DNA of 17,022 nt from Pseudaestuariivita sp. (GTDB lineage: Bacteria; Pseudomonadota; Alphaproteobacteria; Rhodobacterales; Rhodobacteraceae), in assembly GCA_020629995.1 (NCBI GenBank), contig JAHDCH010000026.1, positions 1-17,022 on the forward strand, written 5' to 3'. The position numbers and the translations under genes were made by a program. Below, one piece after another: positions 1-8,313 of the stretch (within the stretch, counting starts at the first letter, position 1; each line of letters opens with the position of its first letter). The notes below the pieces were generated by a model that worked only from the letters and a program-made list of their open reading frames with translations, searched no databases and had not been told where the DNA came from.

Positions 1-84
1 ACAAACAACAGGTTCCGCATCGCTGCCCCTTTCCGCCGGACCGGGGTTGGTGTTACCAGAGCGCGCAGCAAGAGGGAAAGCGCA

Positions 85-645
85 ATGGCGATGTGGGTGT
101 TCGGCTATGGCTCGCTTTTGTGGAACCCCGGGTTCCGCGTCGCCGAAGAGCGTCTGGCAACGCTGCCCGGCTATGCGCGCAGCTTTTGCATGCGCTCGAT
201 CCACCATCGCGGCACGGTTGCCGATCCGGGCCTTGTTCTGGCGCTTGACGCGGTGCCCGGCGCCTCCTGTGCCGGTCTGGCCTTGCGGGTGCCGCCCGAA
301 GACGAAGCAAGCACACTGGCATACCTGCGCGAGCGCGAGCTGATCTCGTCCGCCTATCTGGAACGGCAATGCGACGTCGCGCTGGCGGGCGGCGGCACGG
401 TTTCGGCTCTGGCCTATGTGATCGACCCGGACCACGACCAGTATTGCGGCGGGCTTCCCCTGGACGAACAGGCCCGCATCATCGCGGCAGCCGTGGGCGG
501 GCGCGGCCCCAACTCGGATTACCTGCACAACACCGCTCAGCATCTTGCCAGCCTCGGCATCGCCGATCCCGAGCTTGAATGGCTGTCTGCCGAGGTCCGC
601 AGATTACAGCAAAGTTCACTTGGCTTGAACACGGCTTCCGAGTAG
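85..645 (+). CDS. ChaC-like gamma-glutamylcyclotransferase
   Basis: The 186-residue product matches the ChaC/GGCT fold. It opens with the hallmark substrate-binding loop VFGYGSLLWNPGF (residues 5-17) and has the YLRERE segment (80-85), whose Glu85 aligns with the catalytic glutamate of ChaC enzymes. ChaC proteins cleave glutathione in the cytoplasm to 5-oxoproline and Cys-Gly. The length fits the bacterial family (about 180-230 residues). The first ATG is chosen because AGAGGGA (71-77) lies 7 bases upstream; a second ATG at 91 is too far from it. The next gene follows after about 40 bases on the same strand, so co-transcription is possible, but no functional link with the membrane pair is evident. 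The family is secure from the motif; glutathione as the actual substrate is inferred. No E. coli gene name is assigned because orthology cannot be shown here. Confidence 0.88.
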   Translation: MAMWVFGYGSLLWNPGFRVAEERLATLPGYARSFCMRSIHHRGTVADPGLVLALDAVPGASCAGLALRVPPEDEASTLAYLRERELISSAYLERQCDVALAGGGTVSALAYVIDPDHDQYCGGLPLDEQARIIAAAVGGRGPNSDYLHNTAQHLASLGIADPELEWLSAEVRRLQQSSLGLNTASE

Positions 646-685
646 GCTCGGACGCAATCAAAGAACCGTGTCGGGAGTTGTCCAG

Positions 686-1966
686 ATGGACGAGCCGGGC
701 CGCGAGGTCGAGCCATATTTCTCACAGCCGTTCCGCCAGGTCGCGCTGATCCTGATCGTCCTTGCTTTGACGGTTGCCGGGGCAGTGTTCGCATGGCCGC
801 GGGTCGGCCCGGTTTTTGTCGAAAATCCCTACCTGAACGTCTTTATCGCCGCTGTCTTTGTGCTGGGTGTGATCGCGGTGCTGTATCAGGTGATGCAGCT
901 GGCCAATTCAGTGCGTTGGGTCAAGGCCTTCGCAGCCGAAGGCGGTGCGCGCGACGATGGCAATCCGCCGCGTCTTTTGGCGCCTCTGGCGAACCTTCTC
1001 AAATCGCGCGGTCGGCAACGGCAGATCTCGGCGCAATCGACGCAATCCATGCTCGATTCCGTCGCCACCCGGATCGACGAAGCGCGCGAGATCACGCGCT
1101 ATATCGTCAACCTTCTGATTTTCCTTGGCCTTTTGGGTACGTTCTACGGCCTTGCCACCACCGTGCCCGCCATCGTTGACACGATTGGCAACCTCGAGCC
1201 GCGCGACGGCGAGACGGGCGCGGATGTGTTCCGCCGCCTGCAATCGGGCCTTCAGGCGCAGATGGGCGGGATGGGCGTGGCCTTTGCCTCTTCGCTTCTG
1301 GGCCTCGCCGGATCGCTGGTTGTGGGCCTGCTCGAATTGTTTGCCACCCATGGGCAGAACCGGTTCTACCGCGAGCTTGAGGAATGGCTGTCGTCGATGA
1401 CGCGCATCTCGTTCGCGGCGGGTGAAGGCGAAGGGTCGTTTGACACCAATGTCGTGGTCGGCGTTCTGGATCACTTTGCCGAGCAAATGGAGCAGCTGCA
1501 GCAGCTCTTTGGCCAGTCCGAGATCAACCGCGCCGAAACCGATGCCAAGCTGAGCCAGCTGGCCGACAGTGTTGAACGGATGACCGAACGGCTCGAGGCG
1601 AACGGATCAACCAATTCCGCCCTTTTGCGCGTGGCCGAGGGCCAGGAGCGGCTGATGCATGTTCTCGAACACCAGGAACGCGGCGAAGGCATGGATGCCG
1701 AAAGCCGGATGCGCCTGCGGTCGATCGATGTGCAGATGCTGCGCATCCTCGAAGAAATCAGCGCCGGCCGGCAGGAAAGCATGGCCGAGCTGCGCACCGA
1801 TCTGGCCGCTCTGAACCGTGCTCTGGCCGCGCCTCGCGCCGCCGCTGCGGCCCAGCCGGGCGCGGCGCAGGCTCCGGCTCCGGTTCAGGGGCAGGGGCCG
1901 CGTGCCCGTCAGCGCGCCGCCGCTCTGGCCGCGCAGCAAACCCAGGACAAGCGCAAGGAGGGGTAA
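686..1966 (+). CDS. MotA/TolQ/ExbB-family proton channel protein
   Basis: Counted from ATG 686 the protein has 426 residues. Hydrophobic segments lie at about 19-37, 49-70, 135-160 and 195-220. The last two carry family signatures: GLLGTFYGLATT (Gly151, Thr152) and MGVAFASSLLGLAG (196-209), which match the pore-lining helices of TolQ/ExbB/MotA. The loop between helices 2 and 3 is a large cytoplasmic domain. After helix 4 comes a helical, coiled-coil-prone tail (about 252-380) and an Ala/Pro/Gln-rich, basic C-terminus. TolQ and ExbB are usually about 230-250 residues, so this tail is an extension. GGGAG at 673-677 lies 8 bases before ATG 686; the in-frame GTG at 668 has no Shine-Dalgarno and is less likely. 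The stop is 3 bases before the MotB-like gene, so the two almost certainly form one unit. Predicted role: inner-membrane stator using ion flow. Its task is unknown; no TonB, Tol or flagellar gene is near. Confidence 0.85.
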   Translation: MDEPGREVEPYFSQPFRQVALILIVLALTVAGAVFAWPRVGPVFVENPYLNVFIAAVFVLGVIAVLYQVMQLANSVRWVKAFAAEGGARDDGNPPRLLAPLANLLKSRGRQRQISAQSTQSMLDSVATRIDEAREITRYIVNLLIFLGLLGTFYGLATTVPAIVDTIGNLEPRDGETGADVFRRLQSGLQAQMGGMGVAFASSLLGLAGSLVVGLLELFATHGQNRFYRELEEWLSSMTRISFAAGEGEGSFDTNVVVGVLDHFAEQMEQLQQLFGQSEINRAETDAKLSQLADSVERMTERLEANGSTNSALLRVAEGQERLMHVLEHQERGEGMDAESRMRLRSIDVQMLRILEEISAGRQESMAELRTDLAALNRALAAPRAAAAAQPGAAQAPAPVQGQGPRARQRAAALAAQQTQDKRKEG

Positions 1967-1969
1967 GCC

Positions 1970-4717
1970 ATGGCACTCTCCCGCCGCAGCGGACAACGGT
2001 TTCAAAATTCGATCTGGCCCGGGTTCGTGGATGCGATGACCGGCCTGTTGCTGGTGCTGATGTTCGTGCTGACCATCTTCATGGTGGTGCAATACGTCCT
2101 GCGCGAAACCATCTCGGGGCAGGAAAGCGAGCTGAGCGATCTGTCCGCCGAAGTGGCCGCGCTGGCCGAGGCCCTGGGGCTCGAGCGCGACAGGTCCGCC
2201 ACTTTGGAAACCCGTGTGGGCGAGCTGTCATCCAACCTGACCGAGGCCACCACGCGGGCCTCGGAACAGGAGGCGCTGATCGCCCAGCTGACCGCTGACC
2301 GGGTGCGTGCAGGTCAGGCCCTGACCGCTGCAAATGCGCGCATCGCCGATTTCGAAGCGCAGGTTGCGACGCTCTTGTCCGAGCGTGACGATGCGCGGGG
2401 CCGCGCCGCCGAATTGCTGGCCAGTGTCCAAGAGCTGGAAGCCGCGCGCGACACGCTGATCACCGAGCAGGAAGCGCTGAACCTTGCCCTTGCCCGTGCC
2501 CGCGAGGAAATCGACGCCGAGGCCGAAGCCGCCCGCCTGGCGGCTGCGCAGGCCGAAGCGCTCGAGGCACTGGCCGCCGAACGGGATGCCGAAAACAGCG
2601 TTCTGGCAGGCCGTGTGGCCGAGCTGGAATCCGAACTGACAGCCGAAGAACAGGCCCGCATCGCGCAGGCTGCGGCGGCCGAGGCTCTGCAGAAACGGCT
2701 CGAGAACGCGGATGCCGAACTGACGGCCCTTACCCTGCAGCTCGAGCAGGAACGCGCCCGCGCCGAAGAAACGCTGACGCTGCTGGCCGCCACCCGCAAG
2801 GAGGCCGAAGACCTTGATGCGCGCCTTGCCGCTGCGCTGACCGAAAACACGGAAACGAACACGCGGACAGCCTCTTTGGAGCAGGCGCTGGCCGATGCTC
2901 TGGTGCGGATCGAAGAGCGAAACGAAATCGCCGCGCGGCTTGCCGAAGAACAGCTTGCCCGACTTCAGGCCGAACAGACCCTCGCGACGTTGCGGGCGTC
3001 GCTTGACCAGACGCAATCGGCGCGCACCGCTGCCGCCGCCGAGCTGGCCAATACACGCTCGTCGTTGTCCGAGGCCCAGGCCGCCCTTGCCGCCGAAAGG
3101 GACGCACGGGCGCAAGGCGAAGCGGCCCTGAGCCAGACCGTCGCCGAACAGACCGCCGAGGCTGAACGCGCGAATGCTCTGGTCGCCGAACAGACGCGGC
3201 TGCTCGAAGAGCTGCGTGCCCGGCTTGCGCGCGCCGAGGCTGATCTTGCGCTGGCCCGCCAGACGTCCGAGGGGCTCGAGGCCGAGCTGGCCAGCACGAC
3301 CGAAACGCTTCAGGCGCGCATCGCCGCGGCCCTGGCGCGGATCGAGGCGTCCGACCGCACAATCGCGCTGCTGCAGGACGATCTGAGCGCGGCTCAGGAT
3401 GCAACCCGGTCTGCCGCCGCCCGCGCCGCCGAGGCCGAGGCGACCCTGTCCACCCAGGGCGCGTCTCTGGACGACAGCAACGCCGCTCTGGTGGCCGCAC
3501 GCCGCGATCTGGCCGAGCTGTCTGCCCGCAGCGAAACCCTGGACGGTGAACGGACGCGCCTTGCCGAGGCGCTGGGCCAGGCGAGCTCGGAAGTGGCCGA
3601 GCTCAAACGTCAGGTCGCCGTTCTTGAAGGGGCCCAGGCCGAAGGGGCGCAGGCCGAGGCGAGCCTGTCTGAAACGCGCGCCAATCTGGCGCTGGCGCTC
3701 GAGCGGATCGCGTCGTTGCAGGACCAGCTGGCCGACAAGGAAAGCGCCCTGTCGCGGGCACGGGCCGATGCCGCCGCCGCCCGCGCCGGGCTTGAACAGG
3801 ACGCGCGGTCGCTCGAAGAGCGGCTTGCTGCGGCACTGGCCGCCAAACTCGCCGCCGAGACCCGCGTCGAGAACGTGCGCGAAGAGCTGACCCGTGCTCT
3901 GGCCGCGCAACGCGCCGCCGAAGCGGATGCCGCGCGCCGGTTGACAGAGAGTGAACAGCGCGCAGTTTTGCTGGCCGAAGCGCAGGCCAAGCTTGGCACC
4001 GAAGAGCAGCGCAGCACCGAAGCCGCGCGGCAGGCCGAGGTTTTGAACCGGCAGGTCGCCGCGCTGCGCGATCAGCTGGGCCAGCTGCAGGCATTGCTGG
4101 ATGACAGCCGCGCGCGCGATGCCGCCGCTCGGGTCCAGCTGCAATCGCTGGGCACCGAACTGAACGCCGCGCTGGCCCGCGCCGCCGCCGAACAGCGCCG
4201 CCGCGCAGAGCTGGAAGAGGCCGAGCGCAAACGGCTCGAGGCCGAGGCGCGCAATCTTGAGCGGTACCGGTCCGAATTTTTTGGCCGCTTGCGCGATCTG
4301 CTGGAGGGGCAGGAGGGTGTGCGCATCGTGGGCGACCGCTTTGTCTTTGATTCCAGTGTTCTTTTCCCGCCCGGCGGCGCGGATCTGTCGCCCGTGGGCC
4401 AGCGCGAGATTTCCAAGGTGGCGGGTATCCTGCGCGATATTGCAGGCGACATTCCGGCCGAGATCGACTGGGTGATCCGCGTGGACGGACATACGGACAA
4501 TGTGCCTTTGTCGGGGCTGGGTGAATTTGCAGACAACTGGGAACTGAGCCAGGCGCGGGCGCTGTCGGTGGTGAAGTTCATGGTCAACTTCCTCGGTATC
4601 CCGCCCGAGCGGCTGTCGGCCAACGGATTTGGGCAGTATCAGCCGGTCAACACGGCGGATACGGACGACGCGCGTGCGCAGAACCGCCGGATCGAGTTGA
4701 AATTTACCGAAAAGTGA
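1970..4717 (+). CDS. MotB-like OmpA-domain protein with giant coiled coil
   Basis: This 915-residue protein starts at ATG 1970 behind a strong AAGGAGGGG (1955-1963) that overlaps the end of the upstream gene. A short cytoplasmic N-terminus leads into one membrane helix at about 17-44 (WPGFVDAMTGLLLVLMFVL). Asp21 sits where MotB, ExbD and TolR carry their proton-binding aspartate. Residues about 50-764 are an almost unbroken Ala/Glu/Leu/Arg-rich coiled coil with no membrane segment. From about 780 to 915 there is an OmpA/MotB peptidoglycan-binding domain with VDGHTDNVP (838-846), NWELSQARA (from 856), ANGFGQYQPV and the final QNRRIELK. Asp843 and the closing arginines are the usual diaminopimelate-binding positions. 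It should anchor in the inner membrane with its coil and cell-wall domain in the periplasm, as stator partner of the upstream channel. Flagellar MotB is about 300 residues, so the coil roughly triples the length. Family architecture is certain; biological function is not known. Confidence 0.87.
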   Translation: MALSRRSGQRFQNSIWPGFVDAMTGLLLVLMFVLTIFMVVQYVLRETISGQESELSDLSAEVAALAEALGLERDRSATLETRVGELSSNLTEATTRASEQEALIAQLTADRVRAGQALTAANARIADFEAQVATLLSERDDARGRAAELLASVQELEAARDTLITEQEALNLALARAREEIDAEAEAARLAAAQAEALEALAAERDAENSVLAGRVAELESELTAEEQARIAQAAAAEALQKRLENADAELTALTLQLEQERARAEETLTLLAATRKEAEDLDARLAAALTENTETNTRTASLEQALADALVRIEERNEIAARLAEEQLARLQAEQTLATLRASLDQTQSARTAAAAELANTRSSLSEAQAALAAERDARAQGEAALSQTVAEQTAEAERANALVAEQTRLLEELRARLARAEADLALARQTSEGLEAELASTTETLQARIAAALARIEASDRTIALLQDDLSAAQDATRSAAARAAEAEATLSTQGASLDDSNAALVAARRDLAELSARSETLDGERTRLAEALGQASSEVAELKRQVAVLEGAQAEGAQAEASLSETRANLALALERIASLQDQLADKESALSRARADAAAARAGLEQDARSLEERLAAALAAKLAAETRVENVREELTRALAAQRAAEADAARRLTESEQRAVLLAEAQAKLGTEEQRSTEAARQAEVLNRQVAALRDQLGQLQALLDDSRARDAAARVQLQSLGTELNAALARAAAEQRRRAELEEAERKRLEAEARNLERYRSEFFGRLRDLLEGQEGVRIVGDRFVFDSSVLFPPGGADLSPVGQREISKVAGILRDIAGDIPAEIDWVIRVDGHTDNVPLSGLGEFADNWELSQARALSVVKFMVNFLGIPPERLSANGFGQYQPVNTADTDDARAQNRRIELKFTEK

Positions 4718-4725
4718 CCGCTCAT

Positions 4726-4741
4726 CCCGCCTGACAGCGGG
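4726..4741. terminator. weak hairpin between convergent genes
   Basis: CCCGC (4726-4730) pairs with GCGGG (4737-4741) around the loop CTGACA, in the 31-base gap between the MotB-like gene (plus) and the M23 gene (minus). There is no T-tract on either side, so if it ends transcription it is weak or Rho-assisted. It is listed because of its position between two converging stops. Confidence 0.3.
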
Positions 4742-4748
4742 CCTCGCC

Positions 4749-5720
4749 TCAGCGCGAAAGAGTGATCGTCGAGCTGCGCATGCTGATGGCCGCGCCGTCC
4801 CGGATCAGGGTGACCGTTCCGCGATAGGCGCCGGCGGCCCAGCCGCCGCGCGGTGCCTTGCGGCCCGCAGCGCGGAAAAACTGGGCCTGATCCCGGTCCA
4901 GCGTCGAACTGGTGTCAATCACGTTGCCGTCCGGCCCGTCGATGCGGATCGCAACGACATCGCCAGCACGTCCGCCAAAAGCGTAGCCAAAAAGCACCAT
5001 CGCGGCCGAGCGCCGTGTCAGCGGAACCGCAGCAGTGCCCTGTTTGACGGCGGCATAGGCCGGCACCTGGTCGGCAAATCCTGTATCCAGCATGGCACCC
5101 GCGATATAGTCCGGCGTGACCTCCCAAAGTGTCTGATCGGCCACGCCGCATGTTTCGGCGTTTTCCGGGTCGAAGGGATCGACCACAGCCCCGTTGTGGC
5201 GCACGGCCACATGCACATGGGGAAATTCCGTCAGCCCCGACAGGCCGATCTGACCAAGAGGTGTGCCGCGGACAATCTGTTGCCCGGGGCGCACCGTGAC
5301 GCTGCCCTGAGCGAGGTGGCAATATTGGGTTTCCCACCCGCCGGAATGGCGCAGGACAACGCCATTGCCGCATTCACGCCCGGCCACCCGGGCGCGCGTC
5401 GCTTCGGTGACAAGCTCGTCTGGCATCGCGTTGCGCACCCCGGCCACAACGCCGTCCGCCATAGCCAGAACGTCCCAGCCAGCACGCATCTGGGCCTGCG
5501 TCGCCACGGCGAAATCGGTGCCCTTGTGCCCGTCATAGCTGAGCCGGCCGCAGGCAAAATCGGCATGCCCTGCGCCCGCATCGTCATCGACGTAGTTTTG
5601 AATGAAACACTCGCGGCCCAGCGCGCAATCCACGGGCAGGGACAGGACGGGCGCTTCGGCCCAAACGGCAAACGGGGCCGTCGCCAGCCCCGCTGCACAT
5701 GCGATTGCGCGAAAGGTCAC
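4749..5720 (-). CDS. secreted M23 (LytM-type) metallopeptidase
   Basis: The 323-residue product has a Sec-type signal peptide (about 1-21, hydrophobic core followed by AVWA, cleavage probably after Ala21). A peptidase M23 domain at about 60-185 follows, with the zinc ligands in HKGTD (His65, Asp69) and HVHVAV (His168, His170), plus His135 in YCHL as the further active-site histidine. All catalytic positions are present, so it should be an active peptidoglycan endopeptidase rather than a degenerate EnvC/NlpD-like activator. Several cysteines (32, 38, 57, 117, 134, 191) suggest disulfides in the periplasm. The region after about 200 looks like a small beta-rich accessory domain and was not recognised. 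Translation starts at GTG 5720, which overlaps the clpA stop as GTGA, so the two genes are one translationally coupled unit. Substrate and physiological role are inferred from the family. Confidence 0.85.
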   Translation of the reverse strand: MTFRAIACAAGLATAPFAVWAEAPVLSLPVDCALGRECFIQNYVDDDAGAGHADFACGRLSYDGHKGTDFAVATQAQMRAGWDVLAMADGVVAGVRNAMPDELVTEATRARVAGRECGNGVVLRHSGGWETQYCHLAQGSVTVRPGQQIVRGTPLGQIGLSGLTEFPHVHVAVRHNGAVVDPFDPENAETCGVADQTLWEVTPDYIAGAMLDTGFADQVPAYAAVKQGTAAVPLTRRSAAMVLFGYAFGGRAGDVVAIRIDGPDGNVIDTSSTLDRDQAQFFRAAGRKAPRGGWAAGAYRGTVTLIRDGAAISMRSSTITLSR

Positions 5721-8038
5721 TCGGCCGTCAGCAGAGGCGGCTTGGACCCCGAAATGCGCGGATTGCCGACGCCTTCGGTCTTGAGCACCAGTTCGCCATC
5801 CTTGACCGAGACCTTGACGACCCCGCCCTTAGCCAGCTTGCCAAACAGCAGCTCTTCGGCGAGCGGTTTCTTGATGTGTTCCTGGATCACGCGGCCCAGC
5901 GGACGTGCGCCCATCTTCTCGTCATAGCCCTTGTCACCCAGCCATTCGGCGGCGGCCTTGGTCAGCTCGATGGTCACGTTGCGGTCCATCAGCTGCGCCT
6001 CCAGTTGCAGCACAAATTTCTCGACCACGCGCAGGATGACCGACTTGGGCAGCGGCGCGAACGAAATGGTGGCATCCAGACGGTTGCGGAACTCGGGCGT
6101 GAACAGCTTTTCGATGGCGGCGGTGTCCTCACCTTCGCGGCGGTCGCGGCCAAAGCCGACGGCGGCCTTGGCCATATCCGCGGCGCCCGCGTTCGATGTC
6201 ATGATCAGGATCACGTTGCGGAAGTTCACCGTGCGCCCGTTGTGATCGGTCAGCTCGCCATGATCCATGACCTGCAGCAGGATGTTGTAGACATCCGGAT
6301 GCGCCTTTTCGATCTCGTCCAGCAGCAGCACGCAATGCGGGTGCTGGTCGACGCCATCGGTCAAAAGCCCGCCCTGGTCAAAGCCAACATAGCCCGGAGG
6401 CGCGCCAATCAGGCGCGAAACCGCGTGTTTCTCCATGTATTCGGACATGTCAAAGCGCAGCATTTCCACGCCCAAAGTGTCGGCCAATTGCTTGGCGACC
6501 TCGGTCTTGCCCACGCCGGTGGGGCCCGCGAACAGGTAGTTGCCGATAGGCTTTTCCGGCTCGCGCAGGCCCGCGCGGGCCAGCTTGATCGCCGACGACA
6601 GAGCCTCGATGGCCTTGTCCTGGCCGAACACCACACGCTTGAGGTTACGCTCCAGATCGCGCAGCGCCTCGGCATCGTCTTTCGAGACGTTCTTGGGCGG
6701 GATGCGCGCGATCTTGGCCACAACCGCCTCGATCTCCTTGACGCCGATGGTCTTGCGGCGCTTGCTCTCGGCGACCAGATGCTGGGCTGCGCCCGCTTCG
6801 TCGATCACGTCGATCGCCTTGTCGGGCAGCTTGCGGTCGTTGATGTACCGCGCGGCCAGCTCGACCGCCGTGCGGATCGCGTCCGAGGTATAGCGGATGT
6901 CGTGATGCTCTTCGAAATAGGGCTTGAGACCCTTGAGGATCTTGACGCTGTCCTCGACCGTCGGTTCGGCCACGTCGATCTTCTGGAACCGGCGGCTCAG
7001 CGCGCGGTCCTTTTCAAAATGCTGGCGGAATTCCTTGTAGGTGGTTGATCCCATGGTCCGCAGCTTGCCGCCCTGCAACGCAGGTTTCAGCAGGTTGGAC
7101 GCATCCATCGCGCCGCCCGAGGTGGCGCCTGCGCCGATCACGGTGTGAATCTCGTCGATGAACAGCACCGCATCGGGGTGGTCTTCCAGCTCGGTCACCA
7201 CGGCCTTGAGGCGTTCTTCGAAATCGCCGCGATACCGTGTGCCGGCCAGAAGGGCGCCCATATCCAGCGAATAGATGGTGGTTTTCGACAGCACCTCGGG
7301 CGTGTCTCCGGCCACGATCTGGCGCGCAAGACCTTCGGCAATAGCCGTTTTGCCCACGCCCGGATCACCCACCAGCAGAGGGTTGTTCTTGCGGCGGCGG
7401 CACAGCACCTGGATGCAGCGCTCAACCTCGCTGCTGCGGCCGATCAACGGGTCGACGTCGCCCTTGCGAGCCTTGTCGTTCAGGTCGACACAGTACTTGG
7501 CCAGCGCGCTTTCCTTGGCTTCCGCCTCGTCGCCGCCGGGCATGTCGCTTTCGGGCGCGTCCGCGCCGCTGACCGGGCGCGCTTCGCCATAGGCGGGGTC
7601 CTTGGCGACACCGTGGGCGATAAAGTTCACCGCGTCATAGCGCGTCATGTCCTGTTCCTGCAGGAAGTAGGCGGCGTTGCTTTCGCGTTCGGCAAAGATG
7701 GCGACCAGCACGTTGGCGCCTGTCACCTCTGTCCGGCCCGAGGATTGCACATGGATCGCGGCGCGCTGGATCACGCGCTGGAACGCGGCCGTCGGCACCG
7801 CTTCGGAGCCTTCGGTCTCGGTCACCAGGTTGCTGAGATCGTCGTCGATGAATTCCACCAGCGTGCCGCGCAATTCGTCGACATCCACGCTGCACGCCTT
7901 CATGACGCGCACCGCATCGGGTTCATCCACCAGCGCAAGCAGCAGGTGTTCAAGCGTTGCGAACTCGTGCGCCCGCGAATTGGCCAGCGCAAGGGCAGAG
8001 TGAATGGCTTGCTCGAGTGTCGTCGAAAATGAAGGCAC
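5717..8038 (-). CDS. clpA: ATP-dependent Clp protease ATP-binding subunit ClpA
   Basis: This 773-residue protein is a class I HSP100 unfoldase, close to the 758 residues of E. coli ClpA. It has an N-domain (about 1-145, the adaptor-binding Clp_N repeats) and an acidic linker. The first AAA+ module has Walker A GDPGVGKT (224-231) and Walker B VLFIDE (291-296). The second has Walker A GPTGVGKT (505-512) and Walker B VLLLDE (570-575). The absence of the ClpB middle coiled coil and the VGFG segment (627-630), in the place of the IGL/IGF ClpP-docking loop, mark it as ClpA. It unfolds substrates, including N-degron clients delivered by ClpS, and feeds them to ClpP in the cytoplasm. Translation begins at GTG 8038, preceded by AAGGAG (8046-8051 on the minus strand, 7-base spacing). 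clpS is not adjacent in this window; the upstream neighbour is a divergent methyltransferase gene. Confidence 0.97.
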   Translation of the reverse strand: MPSFSTTLEQAIHSALALANSRAHEFATLEHLLLALVDEPDAVRVMKACSVDVDELRGTLVEFIDDDLSNLVTETEGSEAVPTAAFQRVIQRAAIHVQSSGRTEVTGANVLVAIFAERESNAAYFLQEQDMTRYDAVNFIAHGVAKDPAYGEARPVSGADAPESDMPGGDEAEAKESALAKYCVDLNDKARKGDVDPLIGRSSEVERCIQVLCRRRKNNPLLVGDPGVGKTAIAEGLARQIVAGDTPEVLSKTTIYSLDMGALLAGTRYRGDFEERLKAVVTELEDHPDAVLFIDEIHTVIGAGATSGGAMDASNLLKPALQGGKLRTMGSTTYKEFRQHFEKDRALSRRFQKIDVAEPTVEDSVKILKGLKPYFEEHHDIRYTSDAIRTAVELAARYINDRKLPDKAIDVIDEAGAAQHLVAESKRRKTIGVKEIEAVVAKIARIPPKNVSKDDAEALRDLERNLKRVVFGQDKAIEALSSAIKLARAGLREPEKPIGNYLFAGPTGVGKTEVAKQLADTLGVEMLRFDMSEYMEKHAVSRLIGAPPGYVGFDQGGLLTDGVDQHPHCVLLLDEIEKAHPDVYNILLQVMDHGELTDHNGRTVNFRNVILIMTSNAGAADMAKAAVGFGRDRREGEDTAAIEKLFTPEFRNRLDATISFAPLPKSVILRVVEKFVLQLEAQLMDRNVTIELTKAAAEWLGDKGYDEKMGARPLGRVIQEHIKKPLAEELLFGKLAKGGVVKVSVKDGELVLKTEGVGNPRISGSKPPLLTAE

Positions 8039-8313
8039 GTGTGTGCTCCTTCTGACTGCGTGGTTGCCTGGCTGACGCCTGCCTCACGCGGGGTGACGCG
8101 GTGGCCTCAGCATTGCCTCTTAGGGTTAAAGTTTGGTCTATCTGCGCCGCTCTTCAAGTTCTTTCTGCGCGATTGATGTCACATTATGTGGCAATCGCCG
8201 TGATCGGCACGGGAAATGGTCAGGTTTTGCGGGCCTCGCGGCGCGATCAGGGCATGACGTCGCGGGCCGGACGGGATAGATGTGAACGCAGCTCCGCGAT
8301 TGCAAGGAACCCC
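8039..8313. promoter_or_regulatory. divergent clpA / methyltransferase control region
   Basis: These 275 bases separate two divergently transcribed genes and must hold both promoters. The clpA Shine-Dalgarno is at 8046-8051. The part from about 8115 to 8200 is visibly richer in A+T than the flanks and contains an 11-base inverted repeat, CACATTATGTG (8182-8192), that could be a regulator half-site pair. No convincing -35/-10 pair could be assigned on either strand. The region stays open in the frame of the plus-strand gene, but its base composition is not coding-like. Confidence 0.4.

Noticed and set aside
2228..4492. A 754-codon open frame antisense to the coiled-coil gene
   Set aside because: It arises from the repetitive Ala/Glu/Arg codons of the sense strand and gives a Gly/Gln/Leu/Arg-rich translation without recognisable features.
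686..4717. A Zorya anti-phage system (ZorA-ZorB)
   Set aside because: The domain parts are alike, but no ZorC, ZorD or ZorE gene is near, the longest coil is on the MotB-like rather than the MotA-like subunit, and the neighbours are housekeeping genes. A relative of ZorAB is possible; a defence locus is not supported.
8101..8313. N-terminal extension of the methyltransferase from GTG 8101
   Set aside because: The segment has no Shine-Dalgarno, unusual composition and must contain the divergent clpA promoter; ATG 8314 has AAGGA upstream and a family-like N-terminus.
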